Source: Streptomyces albidoflavus (lineage in GTDB: Bacteria; Actinomycetota; Actinomycetes; Streptomycetales; Streptomycetaceae). From it: DNA of 64,000 nt. The notes beneath the pieces are model-generated. The model was not told the origin of the DNA, searched no databases, and was given only the letters and a program-made list of their open reading frames with translations. Location of the stretch: the NCBI RefSeq assembly GCF_000719955.1, contig NZ_JOII01000012.1, positions 1-64,000 of the forward strand, in the 5' to 3' direction. Of the stretch, positions 46,233 through 55,347 are shown one piece after another. Made by a program: the position numbers and the translations under genes. Every line of letters starts with the position of its first letter. Position 1 is the first letter of the stretch.

Positions 46233-47624
46233 ATGAGCACCACGGAGCGTCCCAGGATCCTCGTTGTAGGCGGTGGGTACGTTGGCTTGTACGCAGCACG
46301 ACGCATTCTGAAGAAGATGCGCTACGGCGAGGCGACCGTCACGGTCGTCGACCCGCGCTCGTACATGACGTACCAGCCCTTCCTCCCCGAAGCCGCAGCC
46401 GGCAACATCTCGCCGCGCCACGTCGTCGTCCCGCTGCGACGTGTACTGCCGAAGGCCGAGGTGCTGACCGGCCGGGTCACCACCATCGACCAGGACCGCA
46501 AGGTTGCCGCCATCGCGCCGCTGGTCGGCGAGGCGTACGAGCTGCCTTTCGACTACCTCGTCATCGCGATGGGCGCGGTCTCCCGCACCTTCCCGATCCC
46601 CGGCCTCGCCGAGCAGGGCATCGGCATGAAGGGCATCGAGGAGGCCATCGGCCTGCGCAACCACGTCCTCGAGCAGCTCGACAAGGCTGACTCCACGACC
46701 GACGAGGAGGTCCGCCGCAAGGCGCTGACCTTCGTCTTCGTCGGCGGTGGCTTCGCCGGGGCCGAGACGATCGGTGAGGTCGAGGACCTCGCCCGGGACG
46801 CCGCCAAGTACTACAACAACGTCTCCCGCGAGGACATGCGGTTCATCCTCGTGGACGCGGCCGACAAGATCCTCCCCGAGGTGGGTCCGAAGCTCGGCGC
46901 GTACGGCAAGAAGCACCTGGAGAGCCGGGGCGTCGAGGTCTACCTCTCGACCTCCATGGACTCCTGCGTCGACGGCCACGTGGTGCTCAAGAACGGCCTT
47001 GAGGTCGACTCCTCCACCATCGTGTGGACCGCCGGTGTGAAGCCGAACCCGGCGCTCAGCCGCTTCGGCCTGCCGCTCGGCCCGCGCGGGCATGTCGACA
47101 CCGCCGCCACGCTCCAGGTGCAGGGCACGGACTACATCTGGGCGGCCGGCGACAACGCGCAGGTCCCGGACATGATCGGCCGCAAGAACGGCAACCCGAA
47201 CGCCTGGTGCCCGCCCAACGCGCAGCACGCGCTGCGGCAGGCCAAGGTCCTCGGCGACAACGTGATCTCCGGCATGCGGGGCTTCCCGCAGAAGGAGTAC
47301 AGCCACGCCAACAAGGGTGCGGTCGCCGGTCTCGGCCTGCACAAGGGCGTCGCGATGATCGTCATGGGCAAGATGAAGATCAAGCTCAAGGGCCGTCTCG
47401 CCTGGTACATGCACCGCGCGTACCACGGCATGGCGATGCCGACGTTCAACCGCAAGATCCGCGTCTTCGCGGACTGGACCCTCGGTATGTTCCTCAAGCG
47501 CGAGGTGGTCTCCCTCGGCGCGATGGAGACGCCGCGCGAGGAGTTCTACGAGGCGGCCAAGCCCGCCCCGGCCCCCGCCGCCAAGGCGGAGGAGTCCGAG
47601 TCGGCCAAGGCCAAGGCGTCCTGA
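46233..47624 (+). CDS. ndh: Type II NADH dehydrogenase (NDH-2)
   Basis: This 463-residue flavoprotein oxidises NADH and reduces quinone without pumping protons. Two dinucleotide motifs are visible: VVGGGYVGLYAARRI (FAD) and FVGGGFAGAETIGE (NADH). The FAD-binding AAGDNAQVPD is near residue 310. The C-terminus holds a membrane-binding helical part and an Ala/Glu/Lys-rich tail. ATG 46233 starts MSTTERPRILVVGG; upstream codons in frame look non-conserved. A Rex-like operator upstream implies control by NADH/NAD+. Confidence 0.93.
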   Translation: MSTTERPRILVVGGGYVGLYAARRILKKMRYGEATVTVVDPRSYMTYQPFLPEAAAGNISPRHVVVPLRRVLPKAEVLTGRVTTIDQDRKVAAIAPLVGEAYELPFDYLVIAMGAVSRTFPIPGLAEQGIGMKGIEEAIGLRNHVLEQLDKADSTTDEEVRRKALTFVFVGGGFAGAETIGEVEDLARDAAKYYNNVSREDMRFILVDAADKILPEVGPKLGAYGKKHLESRGVEVYLSTSMDSCVDGHVVLKNGLEVDSSTIVWTAGVKPNPALSRFGLPLGPRGHVDTAATLQVQGTDYIWAAGDNAQVPDMIGRKNGNPNAWCPPNAQHALRQAKVLGDNVISGMRGFPQKEYSHANKGAVAGLGLHKGVAMIVMGKMKIKLKGRLAWYMHRAYHGMAMPTFNRKIRVFADWTLGMFLKREVVSLGAMETPREEFYEAAKPAPAPAAKAEESESAKAKAS

Positions 47625-47655
47625 CGTCCTGACCGCACGCTGAATGCTCCCTGAG

Positions 47656-47687
47656 GGGGCGCTCGCCGTCCGTGGTGCGAGCGCCCC
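47656..47687 (+). terminator. Hairpin terminator after ndh
   Basis: GGGGCGCTCGC (47656-47666) pairs perfectly with GCGAGCGCCCC (47677-47687), followed by TTTC. Confidence 0.8.
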
Positions 47688-47867
47688 TTTCGGCGCGCCA
47701 TATAGATGGCCTCTACATGTATTTTGCGGATTCCTTACCCGGAACCGGGACTGCGCGAGCCCCCCATCGGTGTTCACATGTGTACGTACAGCAGCGGCCG
47801 CGTCCGCACGCGCGGCCGGCCACCGACACAGGAGCTCAGGCACACCGAACCCGGAAGGTGACGCGTC

Positions 47868-49334
47868 ATGCACGGTGCCGCCCAGCGGCTGGCCACACAC
47901 GCCGAACAGATACTGGGAGCCCCCCTCCCGGTCCGCCTGCGCGCCTGGGACGGCACCGAACACGGCCCGCCCGGAACCCCCGTGATCATCCTCCGCAACC
48001 GCCGGGCCCTGCGCCGCATCCTCTTCAAGCCCGGCGAACTCGGCCTCGTGCGGGCCTGGGTCTCCGGCGACCTCGCCATCGAGGGCGACCTCTACGAGGC
48101 GCTCGACCTCCTCGCCGGAGTGGTCTGGGAGACCGAACGTCCCCCACTCGGCCCCCTCGACGCCGTCCGGGACCCGCAGGTGCGCGCCGCCGCCCTCGAC
48201 GTCGCCCGGCTGGCCGGGCCCTTCCTCCCGCCGCCGCCCCCGCCCGAGGAGGCCCCCGTCCGGCGCCGCCTCGGCAGCCGCCACACCAAGGGCCGCGACC
48301 GCAAGGCCATCAGCCACCACTACGACGTCGGCAACGACTTCTACGAGCGGGTCCTCGGCCCCTCCATGGTCTACTCGTGCGCCTACTGGCAGGGCGACGC
48401 CACCCTGGAGAGCGCCCAGCGCGACAAGCTCGACCTGATCTGCCGCAAGCTCGGCCTCGCCCCCGGCATGCGCCTGCTCGACGTCGGCTGCGGCTGGGGC
48501 TCGATGGCGCTGCACGCCGCCCGCGAGTACGGCGTCCAGGTCGTCGGCGTCACCCTCTCGCGCGAACAGGCCGCCTACGCCCGCAAGCGCGCCGCCGAGC
48601 AGGGTCTGGCCGACCGCGTCGAGATCCGCGTCCAGGACTACCGCGACGTCCGGGACGGGCCCTACGACGCGATCTCCTCCATCGGCATGGCCGAGCACGT
48701 CGGCGCCGTCCGGTACCTGGAGTACGCCGAGGACCTGTACGCCCTGCTCAAGCCCGGCGGCCGGCTCCTCAACCACCAGATCGCCCGCCGCCCCCAGGAC
48801 GACGAGGCCGCCTACCACGTGGACGCCTTCATCGACGCCTACGTCTTCCCCGACGGCGAACTCGCCCCCGTCGGCTCCACCGTCGCCCAGCTGGAGCGCG
48901 CCGGCTTCGAGGTCCGCGACCTGGAGGCGCTGCGCGAGCACTACGCGCTGACCCTGCGGGCCTGGGTGCGGAACCTGGAGGCGAACTGGGAGGAGTGCGT
49001 CCGGCTGGCCGGGGCCGGCCGGGCCCGGGTCTGGCTGCTCTACATGGCCGCCTCCGCCCTCTCCTTCGAGCGCAACCGGATCGGCGTCAACCAGATCCTC
49101 GCCGTCCGCACCCCCGCCGAGGGCCACCCCGGGCTGCCGCTGCGCGCCCGGAAGTGGACCGCCCTCTCCGCCCGGAGCGACACCGGCCGGGACTCCACGT
49201 CACCCGGCCGGCCCGACGGCGGCGCGGCCGGCCGGGACGAGGCCGGCGCCCGCCGCGAGGAGCCGGGCGGTCGCGCCCCGGGCTCCGGCGACGACGGGAC
49301 CACCCCGGCACCCCGGTCCCCCGAGTCGGTCTGA
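47868..49334 (+). CDS. cfa: Cyclopropane-fatty-acyl-phospholipid synthase
   Basis: This 488-residue SAM-dependent methyltransferase adds a methylene across lipid double bonds or branches acyl chains. The N-terminal lipid-binding part has RAWVSGDLAIEGDLYEALDLL. The catalytic domain begins ISHHYDVGNDFYERVLGPSMVYSCAYW and has the SAM motif LLDVGCGWGSMALHAARE, then SIGMAEHVG and HREHYALTLRAWVRNLE-like closing helices. The last 80 residues are a Gly/Asp/Arg-rich tail not needed for catalysis. ATG 47868 follows GGAAGG by about 11 nt. Confidence 0.92.
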   Translation: MHGAAQRLATHAEQILGAPLPVRLRAWDGTEHGPPGTPVIILRNRRALRRILFKPGELGLVRAWVSGDLAIEGDLYEALDLLAGVVWETERPPLGPLDAVRDPQVRAAALDVARLAGPFLPPPPPPEEAPVRRRLGSRHTKGRDRKAISHHYDVGNDFYERVLGPSMVYSCAYWQGDATLESAQRDKLDLICRKLGLAPGMRLLDVGCGWGSMALHAAREYGVQVVGVTLSREQAAYARKRAAEQGLADRVEIRVQDYRDVRDGPYDAISSIGMAEHVGAVRYLEYAEDLYALLKPGGRLLNHQIARRPQDDEAAYHVDAFIDAYVFPDGELAPVGSTVAQLERAGFEVRDLEALREHYALTLRAWVRNLEANWEECVRLAGAGRARVWLLYMAASALSFERNRIGVNQILAVRTPAEGHPGLPLRARKWTALSARSDTGRDSTSPGRPDGGAAGRDEAGARREEPGGRAPGSGDDGTTPAPRSPESV

Positions 49335-49358
49335 GGCCACCCCGCCCTTCGCGCGTAC

Positions 49359-49402
49359 GGCGCCGGGCCCCGCCCCTGCGAACAGGGGCGGGGCCCGGCG
49401 CC
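49359..49402. terminator. Strong bidirectional terminator with 20-bp perfect stem
   Basis: Arms at 49359-49378 and 49383-49402 are exact complements with loop CGAA, between convergent cfa and the ABC permease gene. Confidence 0.85.
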
Positions 49403-49441
49403 TCGCTCGTACCGCCGCCCGTCCCGGGCGGTCCGGCCGGT

Positions 49442-51967
49442 CTACTCGGTCTTGATCGCGGTGAGCATGTTCAGCCGGGCGGCGCTGCGGGCCGGCCAGA
49501 GGGCGGCCAGGACACCGACCAGCCCGGCCAGCGCCAGGAAGATCGCGATCCGGTCCCACGGCAGCACCAGCTCGTACCCGGGGACGGACTCCGCGATCGT
49601 CTCGCCGATCGCCCAGCCCAGGAAGACCCCGAGGGCGGTGCCGAGGACCGCGCCGAAGAGCGAGATCACCACGGCCTCCAGCCGGATCATCCGCTTCACC
49701 CGGCGCCGGTCCAGGCCGATCGCCCGCAGCATCCCGATCTCCTGCTGCCGCTCGAAGACCGACATGGCCAGCGTGTTGACCACACCCAGCACCGCGATGA
49801 TCAGGGCCATCGCCAGCAGGCCGTACATGATGTACAGCATCGTGTTGATCATGCCGCCGAAGGCGTTGCGGATCTCCTGCTGGTCCATCACGTCGATCGC
49901 CGGGTTGTTGCCGAGTGCGTCCACCAGGGCCTGACGGGCGGAGTCCGAGGGGCCGCCGTCGGTGTTGACCCAGATCTCCATGATCATCGGGGCGGCCTCG
50001 TGGGCGTCCGCCACCGCGCGGTCGATCAGGACGCTGTCGAGGAACTCGTTGCCCTCGAAGGTGGCGCCGACCTTCAGCTCGCCCTTCTTCTCGTCGTCGA
50101 AGGTGACCGGGAGCGTGTCACCGACCTTCCAGCCGCGCTTGTCGGCGGTCTTCGTGTCGACCGCGATCGCGCCGTCCTCGAGCGTGGCGAGCGAGCCGTC
50201 GACGACCTTGAGGTGGAAGACCTTGTCCACCGCCGCCGGCGTCACCGACGAGGCGCCCAGGTAGTCGTCCTCGAACTGGAAGCCGGCCGCCTGCTTCGGC
50301 GACACCGCGCTCACGCCGTCCGCGCCTTCCAGCGCCTTCAGGGCGGAGGAGTCCATGGGGCGGCCGGAGGCCATCGTCACCATGTAGTCGGCCCGGATGT
50401 GGTCCGTGGTCATCCGGTCGATGGCCTGGCCGACCGTGAGACCCAGCACCGACAGGCCGGTGACCAGGGTCAGCCCGATGGCGAGCGCGGAGGCCGTGGT
50501 GCCGGTACGGCGCGGGTTGCGCACCGCGTTCTGCGCGGCCAGCTTGCCGGAGACGCCGAACACCTTGGTCAGCAGCGGCCGGACCGCCGCGATCACCGGC
50601 CGCGACAGCAGCGGGATCAGCACCATCACACCGAGCAGTGCGAAGAAGGCGCCGCCCGCGATCAGGTACCGGCCGTCCCCGCCACCCTTCGAGGCGCCCG
50701 CGACGATCGCCACCGCGCCCGCCGCCGTCACGATCGAACCGATGGTGTTCCGCACCACCAGGGACTTCACCGTGGCCACCGCGTGCACGCTGTTCATGGC
50801 GGCGACCGGCGGGATCTTCGCGGCCCGGCGGGCGGGCAGCCAGGCCGCCAGGACGGTGATCACGACGCCGACGCCGAAGGCGGAGCCCACCGCCACCGGC
50901 GAGACCACCAGCGGACCGGCGGGCATCTCCGCGCCGAAGGCGTCCATCGCCGAACGCAGCGCCACCGCGAGCCCGAGCCCGAGGCCGAAGCCGACCGCCG
51001 AGGCGACGAGACCCACCAGCGCGGCCTCGGCCAGCACCGAGCGCTTCACCTGGCGGCGGGAGGCGCCGACCGCGCGCATCAGCGCCAGCTCACGGGTGCG
51101 CTGGGCGATCAGCATGGTGAAGGTGTTGGCGATCAGGAAGACACCGACGAAGAGGGCGATCCCCGCGAAGGCGAGCAGCATGGTGTTGAGGCCGGTCAGC
51201 CCCGACTCGATGTCCTTGGCCTGCTCCTCGGCGAGGGCCTGTCCGGTCTGCGCCGTGGCGTCCTCGGGCAGCAGCGCCTCGACCTTCTCCAGCAGCGCGG
51301 TGTCCGAGGCGCCGGAAGCCGCGGTGACCGTCACGTCCTTGAAGTAGCCCGGGCGCAGGTACTGCTTCTGGGCGGTGCGCTGGTCGAAGAGGACCAGGCT
51401 GCCGCCGGCGTTGACCGCGCCGTCCTCGGTGGTGAAGACGCCGGAGAGGGTCAGCTCCTGGACGGGCCCGTTGGTGGCGACGCGGACCTTGTCGCCGACC
51501 TGGTACTCGCCCTGGTCGGCCGTGGCCCGGTCGAGCGCGACCTGGCCGGCCTTCGGGCCCTTGCCGTCGGTGAAGGTGTACTGGGGGTCCTTGCCGTCCG
51601 CGCCCGGGGCGAAGTTGGCGCCGGTGTTGGACCAGCCGCTGCCGATCAGCTTGCCGTCCGGGTCGGCGACGCCGGCGAAGCCGGAGACCCGGCCGTGGGC
51701 CGCGGCCACGCCGTCGATCCCCTGGATCTTCTCCAGCGTCGCGGCGTCGATGCCGGTCTTCTCCTGGTCGCGCTGGTCCGCGTAGGTCTGCACGGAGACG
51801 GCGACGTCGTCGTAGCTCTTGGCGGACTGGTTGCGCAGGGCGTTGCCGAGGGTGTCGGTGAAGACCAGGGTGCCGGAGACGAAGGCCACGCCGAGCATCA
51901 CGGCGAGCACGGTCATCAGCAGCCGGGCCTTGTGCGCAAGGACATTGCGCAGGGCGGTACGGAACAT
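49442..51967 (-). CDS. FtsX/MacB-type ABC transporter permease
   Basis: This 841-residue membrane protein has the MacB/LolE layout duplicated: helix (LLMTVLAVMLGVAFVSGTLVF, shown in part), a large external domain, then three helices near residues 245-370, and a second half (RRTGTTASALAIGLTLVTGL) with its own external domain and three C-terminal helices (MALIIAVLGVVNTLAMSVFERQQEIGMLRAIG). ATG 51967 opens FRTALRNVLAHKARL. The ATPase gene follows upstream on the same strand. It exports or senses a hydrophobic compound or peptide; the substrate is unknown. Confidence 0.92.
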   Translation of the reverse strand: MFRTALRNVLAHKARLLMTVLAVMLGVAFVSGTLVFTDTLGNALRNQSAKSYDDVAVSVQTYADQRDQEKTGIDAATLEKIQGIDGVAAAHGRVSGFAGVADPDGKLIGSGWSNTGANFAPGADGKDPQYTFTDGKGPKAGQVALDRATADQGEYQVGDKVRVATNGPVQELTLSGVFTTEDGAVNAGGSLVLFDQRTAQKQYLRPGYFKDVTVTAASGASDTALLEKVEALLPEDATAQTGQALAEEQAKDIESGLTGLNTMLLAFAGIALFVGVFLIANTFTMLIAQRTRELALMRAVGASRRQVKRSVLAEAALVGLVASAVGFGLGLGLAVALRSAMDAFGAEMPAGPLVVSPVAVGSAFGVGVVITVLAAWLPARRAAKIPPVAAMNSVHAVATVKSLVVRNTIGSIVTAAGAVAIVAGASKGGGDGRYLIAGGAFFALLGVMVLIPLLSRPVIAAVRPLLTKVFGVSGKLAAQNAVRNPRRTGTTASALAIGLTLVTGLSVLGLTVGQAIDRMTTDHIRADYMVTMASGRPMDSSALKALEGADGVSAVSPKQAAGFQFEDDYLGASSVTPAAVDKVFHLKVVDGSLATLEDGAIAVDTKTADKRGWKVGDTLPVTFDDEKKGELKVGATFEGNEFLDSVLIDRAVADAHEAAPMIMEIWVNTDGGPSDSARQALVDALGNNPAIDVMDQQEIRNAFGGMINTMLYIMYGLLAMALIIAVLGVVNTLAMSVFERQQEIGMLRAIGLDRRRVKRMIRLEAVVISLFGAVLGTALGVFLGWAIGETIAESVPGYELVLPWDRIAIFLALAGLVGVLAALWPARSAARLNMLTAIKTE

Positions 51968-52038
51968 GAGGAGTCCTGGGAAGGAAGGGGCGCGCCCGGT
52001 GGGCCGCGCGGGACGGAGGAGTGAGCGGGGGCGCGGTC

Positions 52039-52812
52039 CTAGCTGGTGCGGCCCTTCGCGTCGAACTCCTTCATCCGGTCCAGCACGCTGTCGGCCGTCG
52101 GCCGGTGCATCTCGTCGACGATGCGGCCGTCGGCGAGGAAGACCACGCGGTCCGCGTAGGAGGCGGCGACCGCGTCGTGGGTCACCATCACCACGGTCTG
52201 GTGGAGGGTGCGCACGGAGTTGCGCAGGAAGCCCAGCACCTCGGCGCCGGAGCGGGAGTCCAGGTTGCCGGTGGGCTCGTCGCCGAAGATGATCTCCGGC
52301 TGCGAGGCGAGCGCCCGGGCCACCGCCACGCGCTGCTGCTGGCCGCCGGAGAGCTGCGCCGGACGGTGCTTCAGCCGGTCGCGCAGGCCCACCATGTCGA
52401 TGACCTGGTCCAGCCACGCCTGGTCGGGCTTGCGCCCGGCGATGTCCATCGGGAGGGTGATGTTCTCCAGGGCGGTGAGCGTCGGCAGCAGGTTGAACGC
52501 CTGGAAGATGAAGCCGATCTTGTCCCGCCGCAACTGCGTGAGCTGCTTGTCCTTCAGCGCCCCCAGCTCCGTGTCACCGATCCGCACCGAGCCGCCGTCG
52601 AAGGTGTCCAGCCCCGCCACGCAGTGCATCAGCGTGGACTTGCCGGAGCCCGAGGGGCCCATGATCGCGGTCAGCTCGCCCTGCCGGAAGTCGATGGAGA
52701 CCTGGTCCAGCGCGACCACCCGGGTCTCGCCCGTGCCGTACACCTTGCTGAGTTCGGTGGCGCGGGCGGCCACCTCGGTGGACCTGGAGGCCAGAGGGGT
52801 GGTGGTGGTCAC
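52039..52812 (-). CDS. ABC transporter ATP-binding protein (MacB/LolD-type)
   Basis: This 257-residue ATPase powers the permease downstream. Walker A GPSGSGKST, signature LSGGQQQRVAVARAL, Walker B IIFGDEPTGNLDS and the switch His in MVTHD are all present. GTG 52812 is chosen because AGGAG lies 7 nt upstream and the upstream frame only reads low-complexity Arg/Pro. The gap to the permease is 71 nt. A palindrome upstream may bind a regulator not seen in the window. Confidence 0.93.
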   Translation of the reverse strand: MTTTTPLASRSTEVAARATELSKVYGTGETRVVALDQVSIDFRQGELTAIMGPSGSGKSTLMHCVAGLDTFDGGSVRIGDTELGALKDKQLTQLRRDKIGFIFQAFNLLPTLTALENITLPMDIAGRKPDQAWLDQVIDMVGLRDRLKHRPAQLSGGQQQRVAVARALASQPEIIFGDEPTGNLDSRSGAEVLGFLRNSVRTLHQTVVMVTHDAVAASYADRVVFLADGRIVDEMHRPTADSVLDRMKEFDAKGRTS

Positions 52813-53018
52813 GGGGAAGCTCCTGTCGGTGGGGGCGGCGCGGACTCGTGGCTCCCGGCGTCTGCCCGGCGGGCGGACACGGCAAGCCACCCCTGTTCCT
52901 GAGGCCGGGGTGAGTCGTCTGACGGTCTGCGTCCATCCTTCCTGCCGGAACCCCGCCGGCCATCACCCCCCAGTTCCCTTTCGCGTGCCACTCCGTGGGG
53001 TGACCCGGGGAGCCGCCC

Positions 53019-53034
53019 TCATACCTGGGTATGA
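53019..53034. promoter_or_regulatory. 16-bp palindrome upstream of the ABC exporter
   Basis: TCATACC-TG-GGTATGA is a perfect palindrome about 210 nt before the ATPase start. It is a good operator candidate; the cognate regulator is not adjacent. Confidence 0.5.
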
Positions 53035-53408
53035 CCCTCCGCCCGCCCCGACCCTGACGGCCGCCCCTGAGACGGGTCCCCGGGAAGCCCCGCGCGGCCC
53101 CGGGAAGCCCGGGCGTCAGGAGACCCTGATCACGCTTTCCGGTGGTTCTCGTGGCCCGCCCCGTGCCCCGGTACCGGCGCCGCTCGGTAGGCCCGGGGGA
53201 GGCGCCGCGGCCCAACCCGCCACGGAGGCAATGATCTTCGACCGCCGGCTGGTCGCATTCCGGTCATTCTCGGTCCGGGCCGCCTTCGGCCGGGTGTGGG
53301 GAGTGCCTGCCGAAGGGCGGCGTGGGGGGAGCACGCGATGTTCTGATGCACCCTCAGGCGCCAATAAAATAAGACAACATCGGCTTGAGGGCCCGCTGTC
53401 CGAGTGAC

Positions 53409-53438
53409 TTGTCCGGATAGGCTCACACCGCGTATATG
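53409..53438 (+). promoter_or_regulatory. bldA promoter
   Basis: TTGTCC (53409-53414) and TATATG (53433-53438) with 18-nt spacing fit a sigma-70-like promoter. The transcription start would lie about 7 nt before the tRNA. Confidence 0.5.
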
Positions 53439-53451
53439 CGGCCCCCAGCTT

Positions 53452-53534
53452 GCCCGGATGGTGGAATGCAGACACGGCGAGCTTAAACCTCGCTGCCCTT
53501 CACGGGCGTACCGGTTCGAGTCCGGTTCCGGGCA
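53452..53534 (+). tRNA. bldA: tRNA-Leu (UAA anticodon), bldA
   Basis: Acceptor arms GCCCGGA (53452-53458) and TCCGGGC (53527-53533) pair fully, with discriminator A53534. The anticodon stem GCGAG/CTCGC holds the loop CTTAAAC, so the anticodon is TAA, reading UUA. A long variable arm (GCCC-TTCA-GGGC) and GGTTCGAGTCC T-arm are present; CCA is not encoded. In Streptomyces the UUA-reading tRNA is bldA, which controls development and antibiotic production because TTA codons are very rare. Confidence 0.97.
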
Positions 53535-53577
53535 CATCCGCACCCAGCCTCCGGGCCGCGTGAGCCCCCCGCCGCCC

Positions 53578-54183
53578 TCACCCCGCCCGGCGCAGGATCT
53601 CCGCCACCACCTCGCTCTTCGCGTCCGCGTACTGCTGCGTGTACGTCCAGCTCCGGGCGGACAGCTCGCGCTTGGTGCGCGCGTACAGGTCGCGGTCGGC
53701 GGCGTCGGCGCGCAGGTGGTCGCGGAAGCGGAGCATCCGCACGGTCTCGGGGCAGTCCTCGGGGAAGACGTGCAGGTTGACGGCGTCCGCCGCGGGGTGT
53801 CCTGCCGCGCCCCTGAGCAGGCGGTGCGCGTACCAGTCGGGCTCGCGGATCGTCAGGCGCAGGCCGAGCGGGGCGAGCGCCGGGACGTAGGCGTCCTCGT
53901 CGGCCGGGTCGGGGACGGTCAGGACGAGGTCCAGGACCGGTTTGGCCGGCAGTCCCGGGACCGAGGTCGAGCCGGCGTGGTCCAGGCGGTGCGGGAGAGG
54001 GGTCAGCCGCTCGCCGATCCGGGCCGCCAGTGCCGCGTACGCCTCGGGCCAGCGCGGGTCGTACGGCACGAGGGTGACCGGTCCGTCCAGCCGGGGCGGG
54101 GCGGTGACGTATGCGGCCTCGATCTCCGTGTCCGTCATGGGGGTGCGGTCCTCGGGGCGGGCGGGGGGCTGCTGGTCAGGCAT
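53578..54183 (-). CDS. GrpB family nucleotidyltransferase-like protein
   Basis: This 201-residue protein matches the GrpB/UPF0157 family, whose fold resembles nucleotidyltransferases. Signatures are LVPYDPRWPEAYAALAARI, RLDHAGSTSVPGLPAKPVLDL and the end KRELSARSWTYTQQYADAKSEVV. ATG 54183 opens a short acidic/Pro N-extension. It is convergent with bldA and divergent from the next ABC genes. The substrate is unknown. Confidence 0.88.
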   Translation of the reverse strand: MPDQQPPARPEDRTPMTDTEIEAAYVTAPPRLDGPVTLVPYDPRWPEAYAALAARIGERLTPLPHRLDHAGSTSVPGLPAKPVLDLVLTVPDPADEDAYVPALAPLGLRLTIREPDWYAHRLLRGAAGHPAADAVNLHVFPEDCPETVRMLRFRDHLRADAADRDLYARTKRELSARSWTYTQQYADAKSEVVAEILRRAG

Positions 54184-54277
54184 GAGGGCTCCTAGCGGGC
54201 GGGGCGGTGGCCTTCCTGGATTCTGCCGCTCGCGGCGGGCCCTCGCCGCCGCCCGCCGGCTTTGCCTTTTCCTGACC

Positions 54278-54337
54278 TTCGGCATACCGAACACTGGAAG
54301 AGATGTAGTACTCCTGCTACGTTTCATCGCAGTAGCA
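54278..54337. promoter_or_regulatory. Two inverted repeats upstream of the ABC-2 operon
   Basis: TTCGG-CATA-CCGAA (54278-54291) and TGCTAC (54315-54320) / GTAGCA (54332-54337) with an 11-nt spacer lie between grpB and the ABC ATPase gene. The operon ends with an XRE regulator, so one of these may be its operator. Confidence 0.5.
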
Positions 54338-54363
54338 AGACGGGGAAGTGAAGGTACGCACGG

Positions 54364-55347
54364 ATGGGGGAGCCGGAGATGGCGTTCGACAGCGGGGGCA
54401 CGGGCGGGGGCGGCGAAGTCGTCGTCGACGTGCGGGACCTGTGGATGAGGTACGGGGAGAAGGACGTGCTGCGCGGGGTCTCGTTCGAGATCCGGCGGGG
54501 CGAGGTGCTGGGGCTGCTCGGGCCCAACGGCGCGGGGAAGACGACGACGATCGAGATCATGGAGGGGTTCCGGCAGCCCTCCTCCGGCCACGTCCGGGTG
54601 CTCGGCGAGGACCCGCTGCACGGCGGGGACGCCTGGCGGGCGCGGGTCGGCGTGGTGCTCCAGTCCTGGCGCGACCACAGCCGCTGGCGGGTCGGCGCGC
54701 TGCTGGAGCAGTTCGCCTCCTACTACCGGCCGTACGCCGGGCGCGACGGGTACCCGGGGCCGTACGAGGTGGCGGAGCTGCTGGCGCGGGTCGGGCTCTC
54801 CGACAAGGCGGAGACCCGGGTCGGGGCGCTCTCCGGCGGCCAGCGGCGGCGGCTCGACGTCGCGGTGGGGATCGTCGGCCGGCCGCGCCTGCTCTTCCTG
54901 GACGAGCCGACCACCGGCTTCGACCCGAAGGCGCGCAGCGACTTCCACGACCTGGTCCACGCCCTCGCCGACCTGGAGGACACCACCGTCCTGCTGACCA
55001 CCCACGACCTCGCCGAGGCGGAGAAGCTCGCCGACCGCATCCTCATCCTCGACGGCGGCCGGATCGTCGCCGACGGCAGCGCGGAGCAGCTGGCCCGGCA
55101 GGTCGCGGGCGAGGACGAGGTCCGCTGGACGCGCGACGGCGTCCGCGAGGTCCACCTGACACCGGACGGCACGCGGTTCACCCGCGAGCTGTTCGAGCGG
55201 TACGGCGCGGAGATCACCGAGCTGGAGGTGCGCCGGGCCAGCCTGGAGGACACCTACCTGCGGATGGTCGCGAGGAGCGAGGCGGGGCTGGAGGAGCCGG
55301 CTCCGGACCAGGAGACGGTCAAGGAGCGGACGGGGGAGCCGGCATGA
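54364..55347 (+). CDS. ABC-2 type exporter ATP-binding protein
   Basis: This 327-residue ATPase has Walker A GPNGAGKTT, signature LSGGQRRRLDVAVGI, Walker B LLFLDEPTTGFDP and switch TTHDLAEAEKLADRI. The C-terminal part after residue 230 resembles the extension of DrrA-type drug-export ATPases. ATG 54364 is listed, but ATG 54379 has a better GGGGGAG site 7 nt upstream. It overlaps the permease gene (ATGA), forming an export operon. Confidence 0.93.
   Translation: MGEPEMAFDSGGTGGGGEVVVDVRDLWMRYGEKDVLRGVSFEIRRGEVLGLLGPNGAGKTTTIEIMEGFRQPSSGHVRVLGEDPLHGGDAWRARVGVVLQSWRDHSRWRVGALLEQFASYYRPYAGRDGYPGPYEVAELLARVGLSDKAETRVGALSGGQRRRLDVAVGIVGRPRLLFLDEPTTGFDPKARSDFHDLVHALADLEDTTVLLTTHDLAEAEKLADRILILDGGRIVADGSAEQLARQVAGEDEVRWTRDGVREVHLTPDGTRFTRELFERYGAEITELEVRRASLEDTYLRMVARSEAGLEEPAPDQETVKERTGEPA

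Larger units (their letters stand above)
52813..53451. other. Intergenic region between the ABC exporter and bldA
   Basis: These 639 bases contain the exporter promoter (left), the 16-bp palindrome at 53019-53034, an AT-rich patch (CCAATAAAATAAGACAAC near 53360-53377) and the bldA promoter. No coding region was convincing. Confidence 0.5.
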
